64,000 nt of DNA from Pycnopodia helianthoides (Eukaryota > Echinodermata > Asteroidea > Forcipulatida > Asteriidae): positions 19,550,036 through 19,614,035 of the forward strand of contig CM063252.1 of NCBI GenBank assembly GCA_032158295.1. Direction: 5' to 3'. Numbering within the stretch: the stretch's first letter is position 1; every line of letters starts with the position of its first letter. Shown here piece after piece: positions 27,201 to 41,000 of the stretch. The notes beneath the pieces were generated by a model. That model made no database searches. It had not been told where the DNA came from and saw nothing but the letters and a program-made list of their open reading frames with translations. The position numbers and the translations under genes are program-made.

Positions 27201-30200
27201 TGATCACCTTCGACCAAGGGAACTTCAACGAGATCATCAGCAAGGCGAAAGCGAGGAGGAAAATCGGACGAAGAACTAGCACTGGGAAGAGGAAGAGTCT
27301 TTCCATCAGTGATCCCAAAGATAACTTGGATGTTGCGGCATTACCTGATGTGATTCCCAGAACTGTTGCCATGGAAACTGACGACTTGTTGAAAGAGACG
27401 GAGTTCAGTGAAGATAGCGATAGCGTCCTGAGACCCAACTCGCTACCTTCTTCAACAGATTCATTCCAAGATGGTGTCTCAGAAACACAACAGGAAGAGA
27501 TTCAGAAGTTCAACGTGGACACAAAACAACTGAGCGACCCTGAAGTACAGACAAGCCTTACACAAAGCCCAAAGGGGCAGTGGGTGAAGAAGGAAAGGTC
27601 AGAGGTCATTGCTGTCAAGCGAACGAAGAGCGTTTTAATGGACTCTGATAAGAACATGGATGAGAGCCAGCAGAAGGGATGGAAGAGGTATGACGCTTAC
27701 TGAATAAGACACGCCTTTCATTTATTGTTTTTTTATGGAAGACATTGTTAATTTGATTTTACCCATACACTGATGTGTATTAAGAACTGTATACTTAGTA
27801 CTTTCCCAAAGCTATGTAAAAGAAAATCCACAGGCAAATCGCTCGGGTTGGATTCGTACCCACGACCTTTGCATTGCTAGAGCAGATGTCTTACCACTAG
27901 ACCACTGAGCTAGCCCGATGGCTATAGGTAGTTCGAATCCTTCACAGCGGGTACTGCAATGATTTAGTAGATGTTAATTTTTGCATTGGGGATAAAGAGT
28001 TTAGTTTACATCTATTAAATTCTTTATACCCGATGCAAAAATTAACATCTATTGAAGAGATGTTTACTATGTAAATGTTGTACCATATGAATCCACGATA
28101 CCAAAATGAGGTTGCACTATCAAAAAGCCTGGTCCCTTTCTAATCATTGCTGTGATCATAACTTTACCCAACGGGATTCAATACTATAGAGAGCTGCAGA
28201 AAAGAAACATTGCTTGAAGCTTTCATGGTGTAGAGTTGGTACAAGTGTTAATCGATGAAACAAATGCCGTGTCTGAATCTAGTGACTTTGGCTGCGGCTA
28301 AGGCTTTTGGCTGCTGAGGCAATGTTGAAGAACAAGCATTTTCAGCAATCAGGGCCCAATTTCATAGAGCTGCTTAAAGGCACTGGACACTATTGGTAAT
28401 TACTCAAAATAAATCTTAGCATAAAAACTTACTTGGTAACGAGCAATGGAGAGCTGTTGATAGTATAAAACATTGTGAGAAACGGCTCCCTCTGAAGTAA
28501 CGTAGTTTTTGAGAAAGAAGTAATTTCTCAGTAAAATATTTGAGACCTCACGCGTGAGGTCTCGAAATCAAGCATCTGATGAAAGCACACAACTTCGTGT
28601 GACAAGGGTGGTTTTTTTTCCATTATTATCTCGCAACTTAGATGACCAATTGAGTTCAAATTTTCACAGGTTTGTTATTTTGTGCATATGTTGAGATACA
28701 CCAAGTGAGAAGACTGGTCTTTGACAATTACCAAAGGTGTCCAGTGTCTTTAAGCAGGAAATATTGCTTAACAATTTTCTGCTGAGCAGAAATGAGCAAG
28801 ATACCAGTCAAAAATTGTACATGTGACATGGTAGTTTGGCCGGTAACCTTCTTCTGGTAAGGATCATTTTGTTGTGCTTCGCTACTTTTTGTGCTTAAGC
28901 AGCTCTATGAATTTGGCCCTTGTCATAGCCACTATCAAAGCCATCATTTCAGCTATGGTTTGATAATGTCAGCATTTGAAAAAAAAACTTCCTTCAAGTG
29001 CAAAGATTAACACTTACCGCATCAAAATCCAACTGCATGTTTTGCTTGATTCTGCTGGACTGAGGACTGCACAGTAAACTTGTTATGCTGTACATCGGAT
29101 CAGGCATACCACCATAGTTAGGGTGCAACAGTTTGGGTATTGAGTTACCATTAATTGTTAGAATGAGAAATTATCTTAGTAAATCACTATAGGAGTTAGA
29201 ATTTTAACAATTGTTTTCAACTATCAAAAAGTGCATGCTGTCCTCAACTCAAAAGAAACTTTTCCATTTTGGGGGTGAACAAAGAAAAATTGACTAGAAC
29301 GGGATTTGAACCTGTGACCTCTGGATTAACGTGCCGGCACTCTACCAACTGAGCCAACTAGCCCTAATGTTGGCAGTCTCCCCATTTTGTAAATATATTT
29401 GTTTGGAGGAGGGGGGATGCTATTCTGTAGCCATTCAACCTTAAACTGCGGTATAGCCAGGGATCACAACTAAGTATACGATACAACCTTGGAAGAGGCA
29501 GTACAGATATCACCTTAAGAGAATGCAACTTTATATTTCAAATATGAAGTAATTAACCACAAGGGAAACTGACAGAATAAATTCTAATTCAAATCTCGTT
29601 TGAGTAAATTTGTCTTTGTTTACCGCTAAATTGAATTGAAATTTACCAGGTCAGTTTCCCTTGTGGCTTGTAACTTTTCCGTAATAACTGTTGTTGTATT
29701 TGATTTGATTTTTCTCAGTCCTAGAATGCCAGATGTGACTGGAGTAGACCTCCGCACCATCATGCAGTCAGAGGCATCCTTATCAACATCACCCCGGAAG
29801 GCCCCCTCCACCCAAAGAGTCAACACCCCAGTAGGTAAGAAGTCACAGAAACAACGCAAGAAGGATCAAGAGAGGGCAGCAGATAGTGTTACATCACCGA
29901 CCATTCCGTCTCCCGTGGAGGACAAGAAACCAGTGTGCCCTTGGTGAGTGATTGCTCTATGGTGATGCAGTAAATTGGCAGTCAATTCATCTTGTAGCAA
30001 CCGTACATGTTTTAAAACCTTATCGGCCACAGTCAATCCAAATCCTTCAGCTAGTTGATTTTCATAAGATCGGTGCCCCAATTTCATGGCTCTGCTTACT
30101 GTAATAGAAGATTTGGCGCCTGCGGAAGCGATTCTTACTTAAGGTAAGCGTATTTCATGGGTAAGCAAGGAATCTTTGTGCTCTTGTTACAAAGAATTCT

Positions 30201-31987
30201 TTGCTTACACAGCTAGCTCAGAAATTCGGGACTAAAATTCGGTTTACAATCCTGTAAGCCCAGAATGGTGACTAAAAGTGGGAAATTCGGCAGTAAGCAG
30301 AGTAATGAAATTTGGGCCATGTGCTGTTTACAAAAGAGCCACAGAGACTGGACAAAAGGTCTCATGTACATTTAAGAACGTTGATTTCCATCAACAAGGA
30401 CGGCAGCACATTTCAAAACTTGTTAAGCTGTTATTTTTTCAATTCTTGATTTGATGTTGTTGCAATACAAACTATAGAAACAATTCATGTGAAGAGTGCA
30501 GTAACTTGCCTGTCAGAAAATGTCCTGGAATGCACAGGGTTATTCATCTTGTAAACAATGTGACTTGGTACATTCCACCAGAGTCCACTGATTTGTCAGT
30601 TGCTGGAAATTGATTAAATTCAAGATTGATAAATGAAAAGTAGCGGCAAATCTAAGCTAAGGTTTTTGAGCCGTTTAGTTTTTGAGGGTGTACATCTTGC
30701 ACATGGAGATTTTTAAAAACTAGTCTGGAGCATTAAATGTCTGTTTGTCATGCTATGGTGACTTTGGACAAGATTTATTGCAATTGAAGTGTATTCTGAG
30801 ATGGGTTTTTTTTCTACTAATTTAGGGGACGATCACCCATCAGCTCTTCATCCTCAACATCATTCAGGGAACTACAGGTAGAAGAGCAAAGGCTCATGGG
30901 AAGTGCCTCGTCAGTAACCATGGCAACATCACCGCCTTCAAAGCCAAGGAAAATTGCCCAACAGTTAAGGTAAGTATTTAGAGCTTGTGTTTGGGGGGGG
31001 GGGGGTAGCGGGGGAAGGAGCCATAGTTCAAGATTTTGTGATAAATAATTTGGAACGCTGTTCAAATGTTATCATTTAATATTAAACCATCACATAGACA
31101 CACAACCAATTACAGACAAATTACTGTGCCTTTAAGAAACAATACATCATTCAGAGATACCAACATACACGATTTGGGCCATGACTACGCCGCTACGATA
31201 ATACTTACGTTAAATACGATAAACAAGCCGCCCAGTGTAAATGTATTTACAAACAATGTATCATGATAAAAAAAACTAAACCTAAAAATATAAAATTAAA
31301 CAAATGTTGACTGCCGCCGCGTGGTTAAAAGTGATGAGCGGCGAATTCACACACGTTTTTGTGTTTATTTAGGAGGTACCAATCCCATAAACTATCGCAC
31401 TCGGGATTTGCCAACCTGACACACGCGTAGCACAGAGCATGACACAGAGCCACAAGCTCCCTGTACAGCATACATTCTACAGTAGAGACTGGTTCCGCAG
31501 TTTTTCTAATGCTTCACGTCTTTGGATTGCGGCGGCAAACAGACACTGTGATAACTTTATCTGCAATGTAATTCGCAAGTTATTATTAGCGCGCGACGGT
31601 CACGGTGTGGAGTTGGTTTGAAACATCGCGATCGCTGCATATCAACTAAAATAAAAGTGACAGAAAGAAAATATTTCATCGATTACAATCAAGGCCAAGA
31701 CCTGATGAAAACTGTTGATAAAAAAAGTTGTTAAGAATGCAGTGGTGGAAATAGAATTGGTTGGAAAGGCCAGTTGACGAAACTGCTCTTGCTGAAGTCG
31801 TTTGAAGACTTGATGGCCTGCTGTGGTCAGGTGGTGTGAAGCATTTGTCAGTTTGTTTTACTATTTTCTGTGCAAACGTGAGCATTACTATTTTAATAAA
31901 CAATGGGACAGAAACTACAGCATTTTGTTGAATTGAGGTGGAAAAGGTTCTCTTCATGCACAAGCTAGTACAAATTGCGGTCCGATA

Positions 31988-32028
<41 letters not shown>

Positions 32029-35000
32029 ATATGATACTTTACTTTGTTTTTCAAGCCTGAATAAAATTCATAATTGTTTGACCTCTAAAGCAAGGCCGCT
32101 GTGCAATAAGCGATTTTCGCTGAAAGTATTAGTTTATACCATAATGTCATAATATTCCTCTTTTTACGTCTCGATGAGTTGTATGCCTAACTTGAAATTT
32201 CAGTGCTCGGCGGTGCTACTCTTTTTGGGAATTCAATGTTGGCATCTCTGCATCATTCATAATAATACATCATGGAGTGGAAACTTTTTTTGAAAAGAAA
32301 AACTATCAAAAAAAGGCTGTCATTCTTATACCATAAAACTATTAAACAAGTAAGTTTAAGTGGACTGAAAAGCAGAGTAAATATCAACAATTAAGCAAAC
32401 CAGTATAAACAAGAAAAGCCAAAGATCACTTACTAAATACTTGTTCAAATATATAATATATAATGTATGGTAATTAAACAATTAATACTCAAATTTATAA
32501 CACAATGCAGTCAATCTTACTGATACAAATCAATTACGGTAACACTGGATTAAATCAATTAATCATTCCAACAAAATTACTCAACGAAACATCAGCAAGG
32601 GCAAGTATTACACATTGGTGCATGAGCAAAACACAAATAGCATTATAACACCCCATACATGGTTTCTGCCTTTGATTGGTTAAGAGCGTGTCACTATCTT
32701 ATTTTTTACTAGTAAGCCGCTGGAATACAACGCGCTATACACACAGCAACCAGTGTACTATACCCATAGCAACAGCAGCTTCTTGGTACCTAGTCGTCTA
32801 GGCACAGCATACTTGTATGAATTAAGTTTTTACAAAACAAATATTGACTGCTTTTACTCGTGCTATGGCTAAAACTACAACTCCCTAGGTGGTCCTTGGA
32901 GTGTTCTAGAATGTGCCGAGACGTATTTTTGAACCAAAGCACTTGAAGTAGTCAATGGTTATATGTTGTTATAAAAAATCATTTTAAACTGTTTTCTAAG
33001 AAATTATTACACAAGAGATACTCATTATTAGAAAAATGTACAGGTGGTCAGGCACCTGTAGTGAGTTTGATAAAGAGCAACATGAACGTTGTATTTTAAG
33101 CATCAAGAAACATTTTGCCTTCTTTATAATCTATCTACAAACTAAAATTAACAGAGAAAAATGGTATAGGAAGTTTTAATGATTTTTCTAAGAACTTCTC
33201 ATGTATTGACCGCTAGTGGCGCTGTGTGAAAAAGCTTTAAATGTATGACGTCAGGCCGTGGAAACGACCGACGATTGCACTTTGACCTAGCATGTTCAGA
33301 AGCAGTGGTTGCAAACATGGGCAAACGCCATTTGCTCCTAACGCATTCCACTTTGAAAGCGTACGCGTAGTTGGCAGACGTTTGCTTTGTTCGCCTGAGT
33401 GAAACGCACCCCTGATGTTGAATTTGAGCAGTCACCTCCTAAGCATTGTTGTTTGGCAGGCACCACTCCACAGCTCTATTCATACTACTCATTACGGTCA
33501 ATTCTCTTGCCTTCGGATTATACTGAAATGGCACAAGTTTGTTCAGTTCACTGCGGAAATCGCGCATCTTCATTCCGTTGTACGCCTTCACGTCATTGAA
33601 TGTCAGCTTCTTATTGTCAGGCTCTAACCCAACTGCTCCTCCCATGAAGTTGACTTTAAGATAAGCCACAAACATTGGTGTGTCATAGCAAAAAGCTTGA
33701 CTGTAGTTATTGGCTTCAGCGTAGGCTTCAGTTGTGAGTTTTCCCCAGTTTGAAGACGCTGTGACGATAACTGAGCATCTGTTCTTAGTGTTGAGGAGTG
33801 GTTTAAATCTCAAAAGAATCGTGGGGAACCCAACGAAATCTGCAAGACTAGATGTGAAGATCCGATCATAGTCTGGCATCTTAAGAGACTTGTGTACTGA
33901 GGGAAAGTCCAGGCAGTCTGCCAGTGAAACTTGGATGTGAAGTCTTCCTTGCTGGATGAGGCTTTTGACTTTCAGGAGGAGTTTTGTGATGTAGTTGTGG
34001 TACATCACCATCTGGGATGAGCAGGGTCCAGTCTCCCTCACTCTCAAGTAATCCCATGCAAGAAAAGGATTTAAGTCAGATCTAACACAGTACTTGAATG
34101 TGCGATCTTTTAGCGTTCTTAGATCATTTTTCAGGTAGTAGTAACCAGGCTCAGTGAGTATTGGGTTGTCAAATGGCATATCTGCTTCTTTTGTCTCAGT
34201 TGGAAGAAACAGACCATCATCATACCACTTTAGCATGTGGTGCTGTTGGACTTTGGATAAGCGATTAATGTAGGTTTGTATGGTTCTTTTTTCGTCTTCC
34301 CGCCATGCCTGTCGTCTTGCTCTGTTATTTATTGAAAATTTTTTCTTCCGTTGGCATTCAAGTGATCTCCATTTGTTCCAAACTTGACTCAGGACTGCAA
34401 GATCTTCATCTTGAACTTTGACTAATCCTTGAGTGACCTCCTGGAGACTTTGAGGGGTCATCTGAATGAGCTCATCCAAGCTGGTCTTGAGCAGGTCATA
34501 CTCTTTCTTTGTAATGTGAACTGAGTACCAGATGGTAGTCAGACTGCTCTCGATTCCCTCAGTGTCTGCAAACCGAACCAACATGAAGAGAAACAAGACA
34601 TTCCTTGCCATGACGAGGGGGTCAAAGTCATTGAGAGCGATGTAAAGTTTTCCCTGGTACCTGGCTGGCAAGGAAGCAGCCGTCAGCACAGTGTTACTCA
34701 AAGTCCCAGATGCAGCAGAGAGCACGTAGTAGTCTCTCACTAAGTCTCTCTTCCTACATGTAGCCATCTCTGACCATTCATTGTTATCAAGCTGAAGGAA
34801 ATCAATAGCAGGCAATCTACAAAGGTAGTATGGTGACTTTGCATACCTTGGAATAGCCCCATCAGATTGATCAAATGCTTTGTTTATGACCGCAAGCTTC
34901 TTTACCATAAGTTTCATGGCAGTTTTGACAATTTTACATTCTGATTTGTGAGCAGGCCATTCTTGAAGTTGACATTCCTTATTGCAGTACCATTCATCGC

Positions 35001-38000
35001 TGCATTGTCCACACTAAGACATAAAAAGTGAAGAAGAACATTTCTCTGAAACAGAGCAATAGTCTTTTAAACTTAAACATGCAGACAATCGAAAATCCAT
35101 GATACAAAAAAACGATGACCTGATGTACATGTCCATCTGTAATACTTGTTGCTTTGTTTGATAAATTCCCAATCTTTATCTGTTTGCATCTGATAGTTTG
35201 GTACCCTGGCACAGATATAGGGCTTTATAAAAAATGTACACAACAATGTCTTGGAATAGACAGGCCGGCAAGAAGAAATCTTTGCAAGGGGGTGCTGGTT
35301 TTTTCAAGACAATTGGCGAGCGCAGAGCGCAAAGCCATTACGGTATGGGTTCCATGGCCCGCTTAAGGGCGTGGAAGCTTTCGGGTCCTAGATGTTCTGT
35401 CGTTCAATCTGAGCCGCTATTTGACACTTAAATGTCCTTTTTGGGGGCAAGATACTAAAAGTGTAATTTTAAAAGTGATTACCCCACACTTTTTTCATGG
35501 GGTGAAATGGAAAAGCCATATTTCACCAAGTGATTATATTCTGCGACAATAAACAATTTTATGGAGTGGGGTAAGGGCCCTGGAAGCTTTGGGGTCCTAT
35601 AGATGCTCTGTCATGCAATCTGAGCCACTATTTGTTACTTAATGTCTCTTTTGGGGGCGGGTTATTATTAGAGTAAGTCTTAAAATGATTACTCAACAAT
35701 AATTATTTTTTATGAGCCAGATTTCAACGAGGGGTTATATTCTGGGACAATGAACAAATGATATGCGTTGAACATATACAAACTTGTTTGTATTTTTTAA
35801 AAAGTGTACGTTGGTTTTTGTTCTTAAATATTAACACATCGGCGTATAAGCCCCCCGGGGTATAACTGCATTTTTTCTTAGGGCCAAAATCAACATATAA
35901 GCCGCGGCTTATATACCAAAGATTACGGTACATGTTTATTCTGTTTTTGTTTGTTAGCAATAATGATGGGGACTTTTTTTCAATTAAAAAGTAAGAGCTT
36001 TTAAATAATGGTAAACTTTTGGGGACACTGGGTGGAAAGCAGACTTGCAAGGTAAATGCTCAGAGCCTAATTTCATAAAGCTGCTTAAGCACAAAAAGGC
36101 AGCTAAGTACAACAAAGTTATGCTTACCAGACTAAGGTTACCAGCCAAATTATCATGTCACATGCACCATTTGTGACTGGCATCCTGCCCGTTTCTGCTC
36201 AGCAGAAACTTGTTAAGCTATATTTTCTGCTTAAGTAGCTCTATGAAATTGGGCCCTGCTATCCAGTCAGTAAAATAGAGATCAGTGTGAGAACTACAGT
36301 GTACGAAAACTATACAAATTTACCCAAGTTTGCTACCACCTATAGCATTCTAATGTCTCGAATGAGAGGCTTTTGAATGCTAGATGGCGTTTTACCCCAG
36401 GTAAAATTTCATTGTTCATAAAATTCTAAGCATGCGCACATTGCCATTTTGCACAATGAGTTTACCTGGTACTCTGCTGCCACCAAGCGTCCCAAAAGTC
36501 CCCCATTGCATTAACTGAATTACCTCATTTTTGACATCAAAGGCTCCACAACAGGCACAGCGTTTGATCCCGTACATTTGGCATTCATAACTATAATGTC
36601 TCAGAAAGTCTTGTTTTTGACACTCGGTGTTGCAATACTCTGCAAATGGGCATTTATTACAATGTACAGAGGAGTCAGGAAGATGTTTCACACAGTTCCA
36701 GCAAAGTTCATTTTGCAAATCCATTATGATCGCTGTGTGGGAACCAAAACTTCATAATCAGATTATTCACAGCAGAAGGCTATCTTTTTAAGTACTTATT
36801 AATAAACGGCAAGGGAAACTGACTGGGTAAATGTTAAGTAATTTTGGGTAAACAAAGAAAAATTTACCAGAGCGGGATTTGAGCCTGCGACCTCCGGAAA
36901 CATGCTGGCGCTCTACCAACTGAGCTCTCTAGCCCTATGTTGGCGATATTTTGTCAATATTTGTTTGTTGTGCCAGTCAGAAGCCATACAACCTTTAACT
37001 GCTGTATTGCCAGGGATTACACCCAAGTTTACAATACAACCTGGGAAGCGACAGCAGAGGGATCACCTTTAAGGGGGATGCAACTTTATATTTCAAATAT
37101 CAATCAAGTAATGAACCACAAGGGAAACTGACTGAGTAAAATTTGAATTATTTGTGGGTTAAACAAAGAAAAATTTACCAGAGCGGGACTTGAACCTGGA
37201 ACCTCCGGATTAATATGCCGGCGCTCTAAACTTGGGTGTGATCCCTGTTATTATAAGGCAGGTTCAAGTCCTGCTCTTAATTTTGTGAGGACTTAAATGT
37301 TGTATTGAAAATAAGGGTCTAAAAGTCTAAAAGCTCAAAGGTTGGGGCTTAGTTCTAGTCCAGAGAAGACAGATTGGAATTTCTGGGTTTTTAGGGACAA
37401 GCATAATGTCTGTAATCCCTTATCATAAAGCAGCATTCTTGTAATAGGTTTTACTTCCTCCTATAATCAAACTGATGTAACAAAACAATGGAGGTCGGTC
37501 GGAAGGGAAAAAACAGTCTTCTTTTTCGTGTCATAAGAATTGTAATCATGATGCTGTAACAAAAACACGGGCACTCCACTAAAAACTTCAACACTCACCC
37601 TTGTTATCCAAATACTGGAACTCAACGCATATCCACAAGGATAAAGTAATTTGTTGAGTTGTCCAGATTGAACTTTGATAATAACAGTAAAGTTATGGTA
37701 CACTATTTATGTATGGCTGGCATTGCTCATATAGAGCCAAAGAGGGAAATTCCCCTTGATGTGAAATACTGGTATTAATAGACTTGGTCCAAGTCCTTTC
37801 TTGTGCTTCGTCCAACTCCAAAATGTACATGTAGCTTCTTGCAACATGTGCCCTCACGTGTCAGTGAGTTACCTTACTGGTGATTGGCCAATTGTAGCAC
37901 AAACATCTGACGTCACACTTTCAGGGGTGTGATTATTAAAAGCCAGATGCCGGCCTTTAGAACCTATTTTGGTGGCAAGTGCATGTACGTCATACTTGCC

Positions 38001-41000
38001 ACTCAGTATTTTACATGGTTGTAAGCTACAAATAGTACAACAGTGTTCAATTTTGTGTGACAACTAGTCTAAATACAAACCTGTGAAAATTTGGGCTTAA
38101 CCCGTTGTGTGAGTCAGGAGGAAATAGTGGAAAACCATTCACAATTTTTAGCATGGGAACACATTGTCCATAATTTTTGGTGTAACAACCGAAATCAGCT
38201 GTTGCGTTTTGTTCAAGTTTTCAGATACAGCTTCCTTGAATATAACTTTATTTCAGAGGGAAATATTTCACAGAAAAAACGGTTCTAGTGTAAACTTAAT
38301 AATCAGTAAGCTGTCAGACTGAAATTAAACAATTACGTTTTTTATCCTAACCTTGAATCCTGTATAATACCTTTAATTTTTGCATTGCATAATGCCGTGT
38401 GCCCATTATGTATGCTGTTGTCAGTCTGGTGGTTATGTAGCGTGTGTACTACACAATGTGTCATTTCATGTCTATCCAACAAAACTCTTGGATTGGGTTT
38501 GTAAGACTGGTTGCTGTCTTTATCCTGGATAAGCTGATTGCTCCTGGATAAGCTGATTGCTACTAAACAAAGATGTTGACAAAATAGGGAGACCGTAATT
38601 TGTGATGTTTTTTCAAGTTACTTTCAACTGTCTATCATTCAATGTTACAGTTTCTCTCCTAGGTATTATTGTTTGGCAGACACCACTCCACACTTCTGTT
38701 AAACCCATTCAGTAAGGTCAAGTCTCTTGCATTCACACGATACTTGAATGGCACGAGCTTGTTCAGTTCTTTGCGGAAATCACGCATCCTCATTCCATGG
38801 CATGTCTTCACATCACTAAATGTCGGCGTCTTATTGGTGGGCTCTAACCCAACTGCTCCTCCCATGAGATTTGCTCTGAGATAACCCAGAAACATGGGTG
38901 TGTTGAAGTGGTAATCTTCTAACACTGGACGTGTGACTGCCTCTGATCTCATATCCAGATTATATAACGCGTAGCTTGCGATTTGCTCGTTGGATGCCTC
39001 ATTCATAATATCAGCTATTTCTGTGTACATTGCCCAGTTTGCAGTTGTTGTGACGATTACTGAGAATCTGTTCTTGCTATTGAGGAGTGGTCTGAATGTG
39101 CGGAGGAGAGTGGGAAACCCAACAAAATCAGAAAGGGTAGAAGTGAAGATTCGGTCGTAGTGAAGAGACGTGTGTACTGACGGAAAGTCCGTACAGTTAG
39201 CCAGAGAAACTTGGATGTAAAGTCTTCCTTGCTGGATAAGATTTTTGAATTTCTTGAAAAGTTTTGTGATGTAGTTGTGGTACATCACCATCGGGGATGA
39301 GCAGGGTCCGGTCTCGGACTCCCTCACTCTCAAGCAATCCCACACTGCAAAGGGCACTGAGTCAAATCTAACACAGTAGATGAAAGTGTCTTTCGGCTCT
39401 GCGAGTTTTATTTTATCTTCTACATGTAGGTCAAGGAAACTAGGCTCTTTAGTGGTGTAGGCCTTCTGTGCAGTGAGTGTTGGGTTGTCAAATGGCATCT
39501 CTGCTTCTCTAGTTTCATATGGGAGGAATAACCCATGGTCAAACCACTCCAACATCTTCTGCCTTTGATCTGTGGGTAAATGATCAATATAATAAGACTT
39601 CAGATCATGCATTTTTATTTTGTACACTGCTTTTCGTTTGTCTCTGAGGTTGATGGAGGTTTCTTTATCACGCTGACATTCAAGTGATCTCCATTCGTCC
39701 CAAACTTGACTCATGACTGCAAGATCTTCATCTTGAACTTTGACCAACCCTTGAGTGACCTCTTGGAGACTTTGAGGGTCATGTGAATGAGCTCATCCAA
39801 GCTGGTCTTGATCAGGTCATACTCTTTCTTTGTAATGTGAACTGAGTACCAGATGGTAGTCAGACTGCTCTCAATTCCCTCGGTGTCTGCAAACCGAACC
39901 AACATGAAGAGAAACAAGACATTCCTTGCCATGACAAAAGGGTCAAAGTCATTGAGAGTGATGTAAAGTTTTCCCTGGTACCTGGCTGGCAAGGAAGCAG
40001 CCGTCAGCACAGTGTTACTCAAAGTCCCAGACGCAGCAGAGAGCACGTAGTAGTCTCTCACTAAGTCTCTCTTCCTAACCATCTCCGACCATTCATTGTT
40101 ATCAAGCTGAAGGAAATCAATAGCGGGGAAGATACTCATGTAGTATGGTGACTTCGCATAATAGCGTGGCATAACTCGCCTGGATGGATCAAACGTTTTG
40201 TTCATTGCTGCAAACCTCTTGGCCATTGATTTGATGGCGGCTTTGGCAACGGTACAGTCTGATTTGTGATTGGGCCAATTGCGGACTTGACATTCCCTGT
40301 TGCAGTACCACCCATCGTTGCATTGTCCACACTGAAACAGGGATAAAGGAAAGTTGCCTTGAAACAGAGCTTCATGTAACAGTCTTAGAAACTTATTTAA
40401 CTTTCTTTAAAATTCCCTGAACTTCTAAACCACCATCAACAAAAGGATTCCCGAGTTATACCCACATGACTCGGGAAAGCACCAAGTGCTTATCACACAT
40501 TGGTGTAGGGTAAAAACAAAAGTAATATTCTGTATCCCAGATGTAATTATTACATATATAAAAGGCATCATCTTGTTTAGCTGAATCTGTACACTAATTC
40601 AGTGCCTGATGTACAAAATACAGGCTTGGTGGAAGCAAGATGTACCATGGTGGTGGTACCACGCTCATGTCTGCATTGTCCATCACATTTTGCTGTACCC
40701 TACCTTGACAAATGATATGCTTGCTACTTAATTATATGCGTCATCAGCAGTTCTGATCACTCACCCTTTTCAGTCATGATATATTTTTAATGAAACCCCT
40801 GATGCATTCTGAAAATTATTACGTTAGTTTGTTTTGAATTGGTTTTCTCATTAGAAAGTAATTTCATGACCTGGCATAACTCATGTAGGGTTACACAACA
40901 GTAGGCCCAACAGAAGTGGTTTTGTGTACAATCAAGATGTTTGCTCAACTGCAAAGCCTGTACTGTAGCAGGCAGGCTCTCTGTTCTCCATTAAAGGTAT

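Noticed and set aside
29283..29375. Possible tRNA genes (several tRNA-like blocks with TGGCTCAGTTGGTAGAG)
   Set aside because: The blocks have mismatched stems and a conserved repeat companion at every copy, so they are SINE parts.
33399..33627. Plus-strand ORFs over the end of MYND gene A
   Set aside because: They are antisense shadows of the conserved minus-strand exon.
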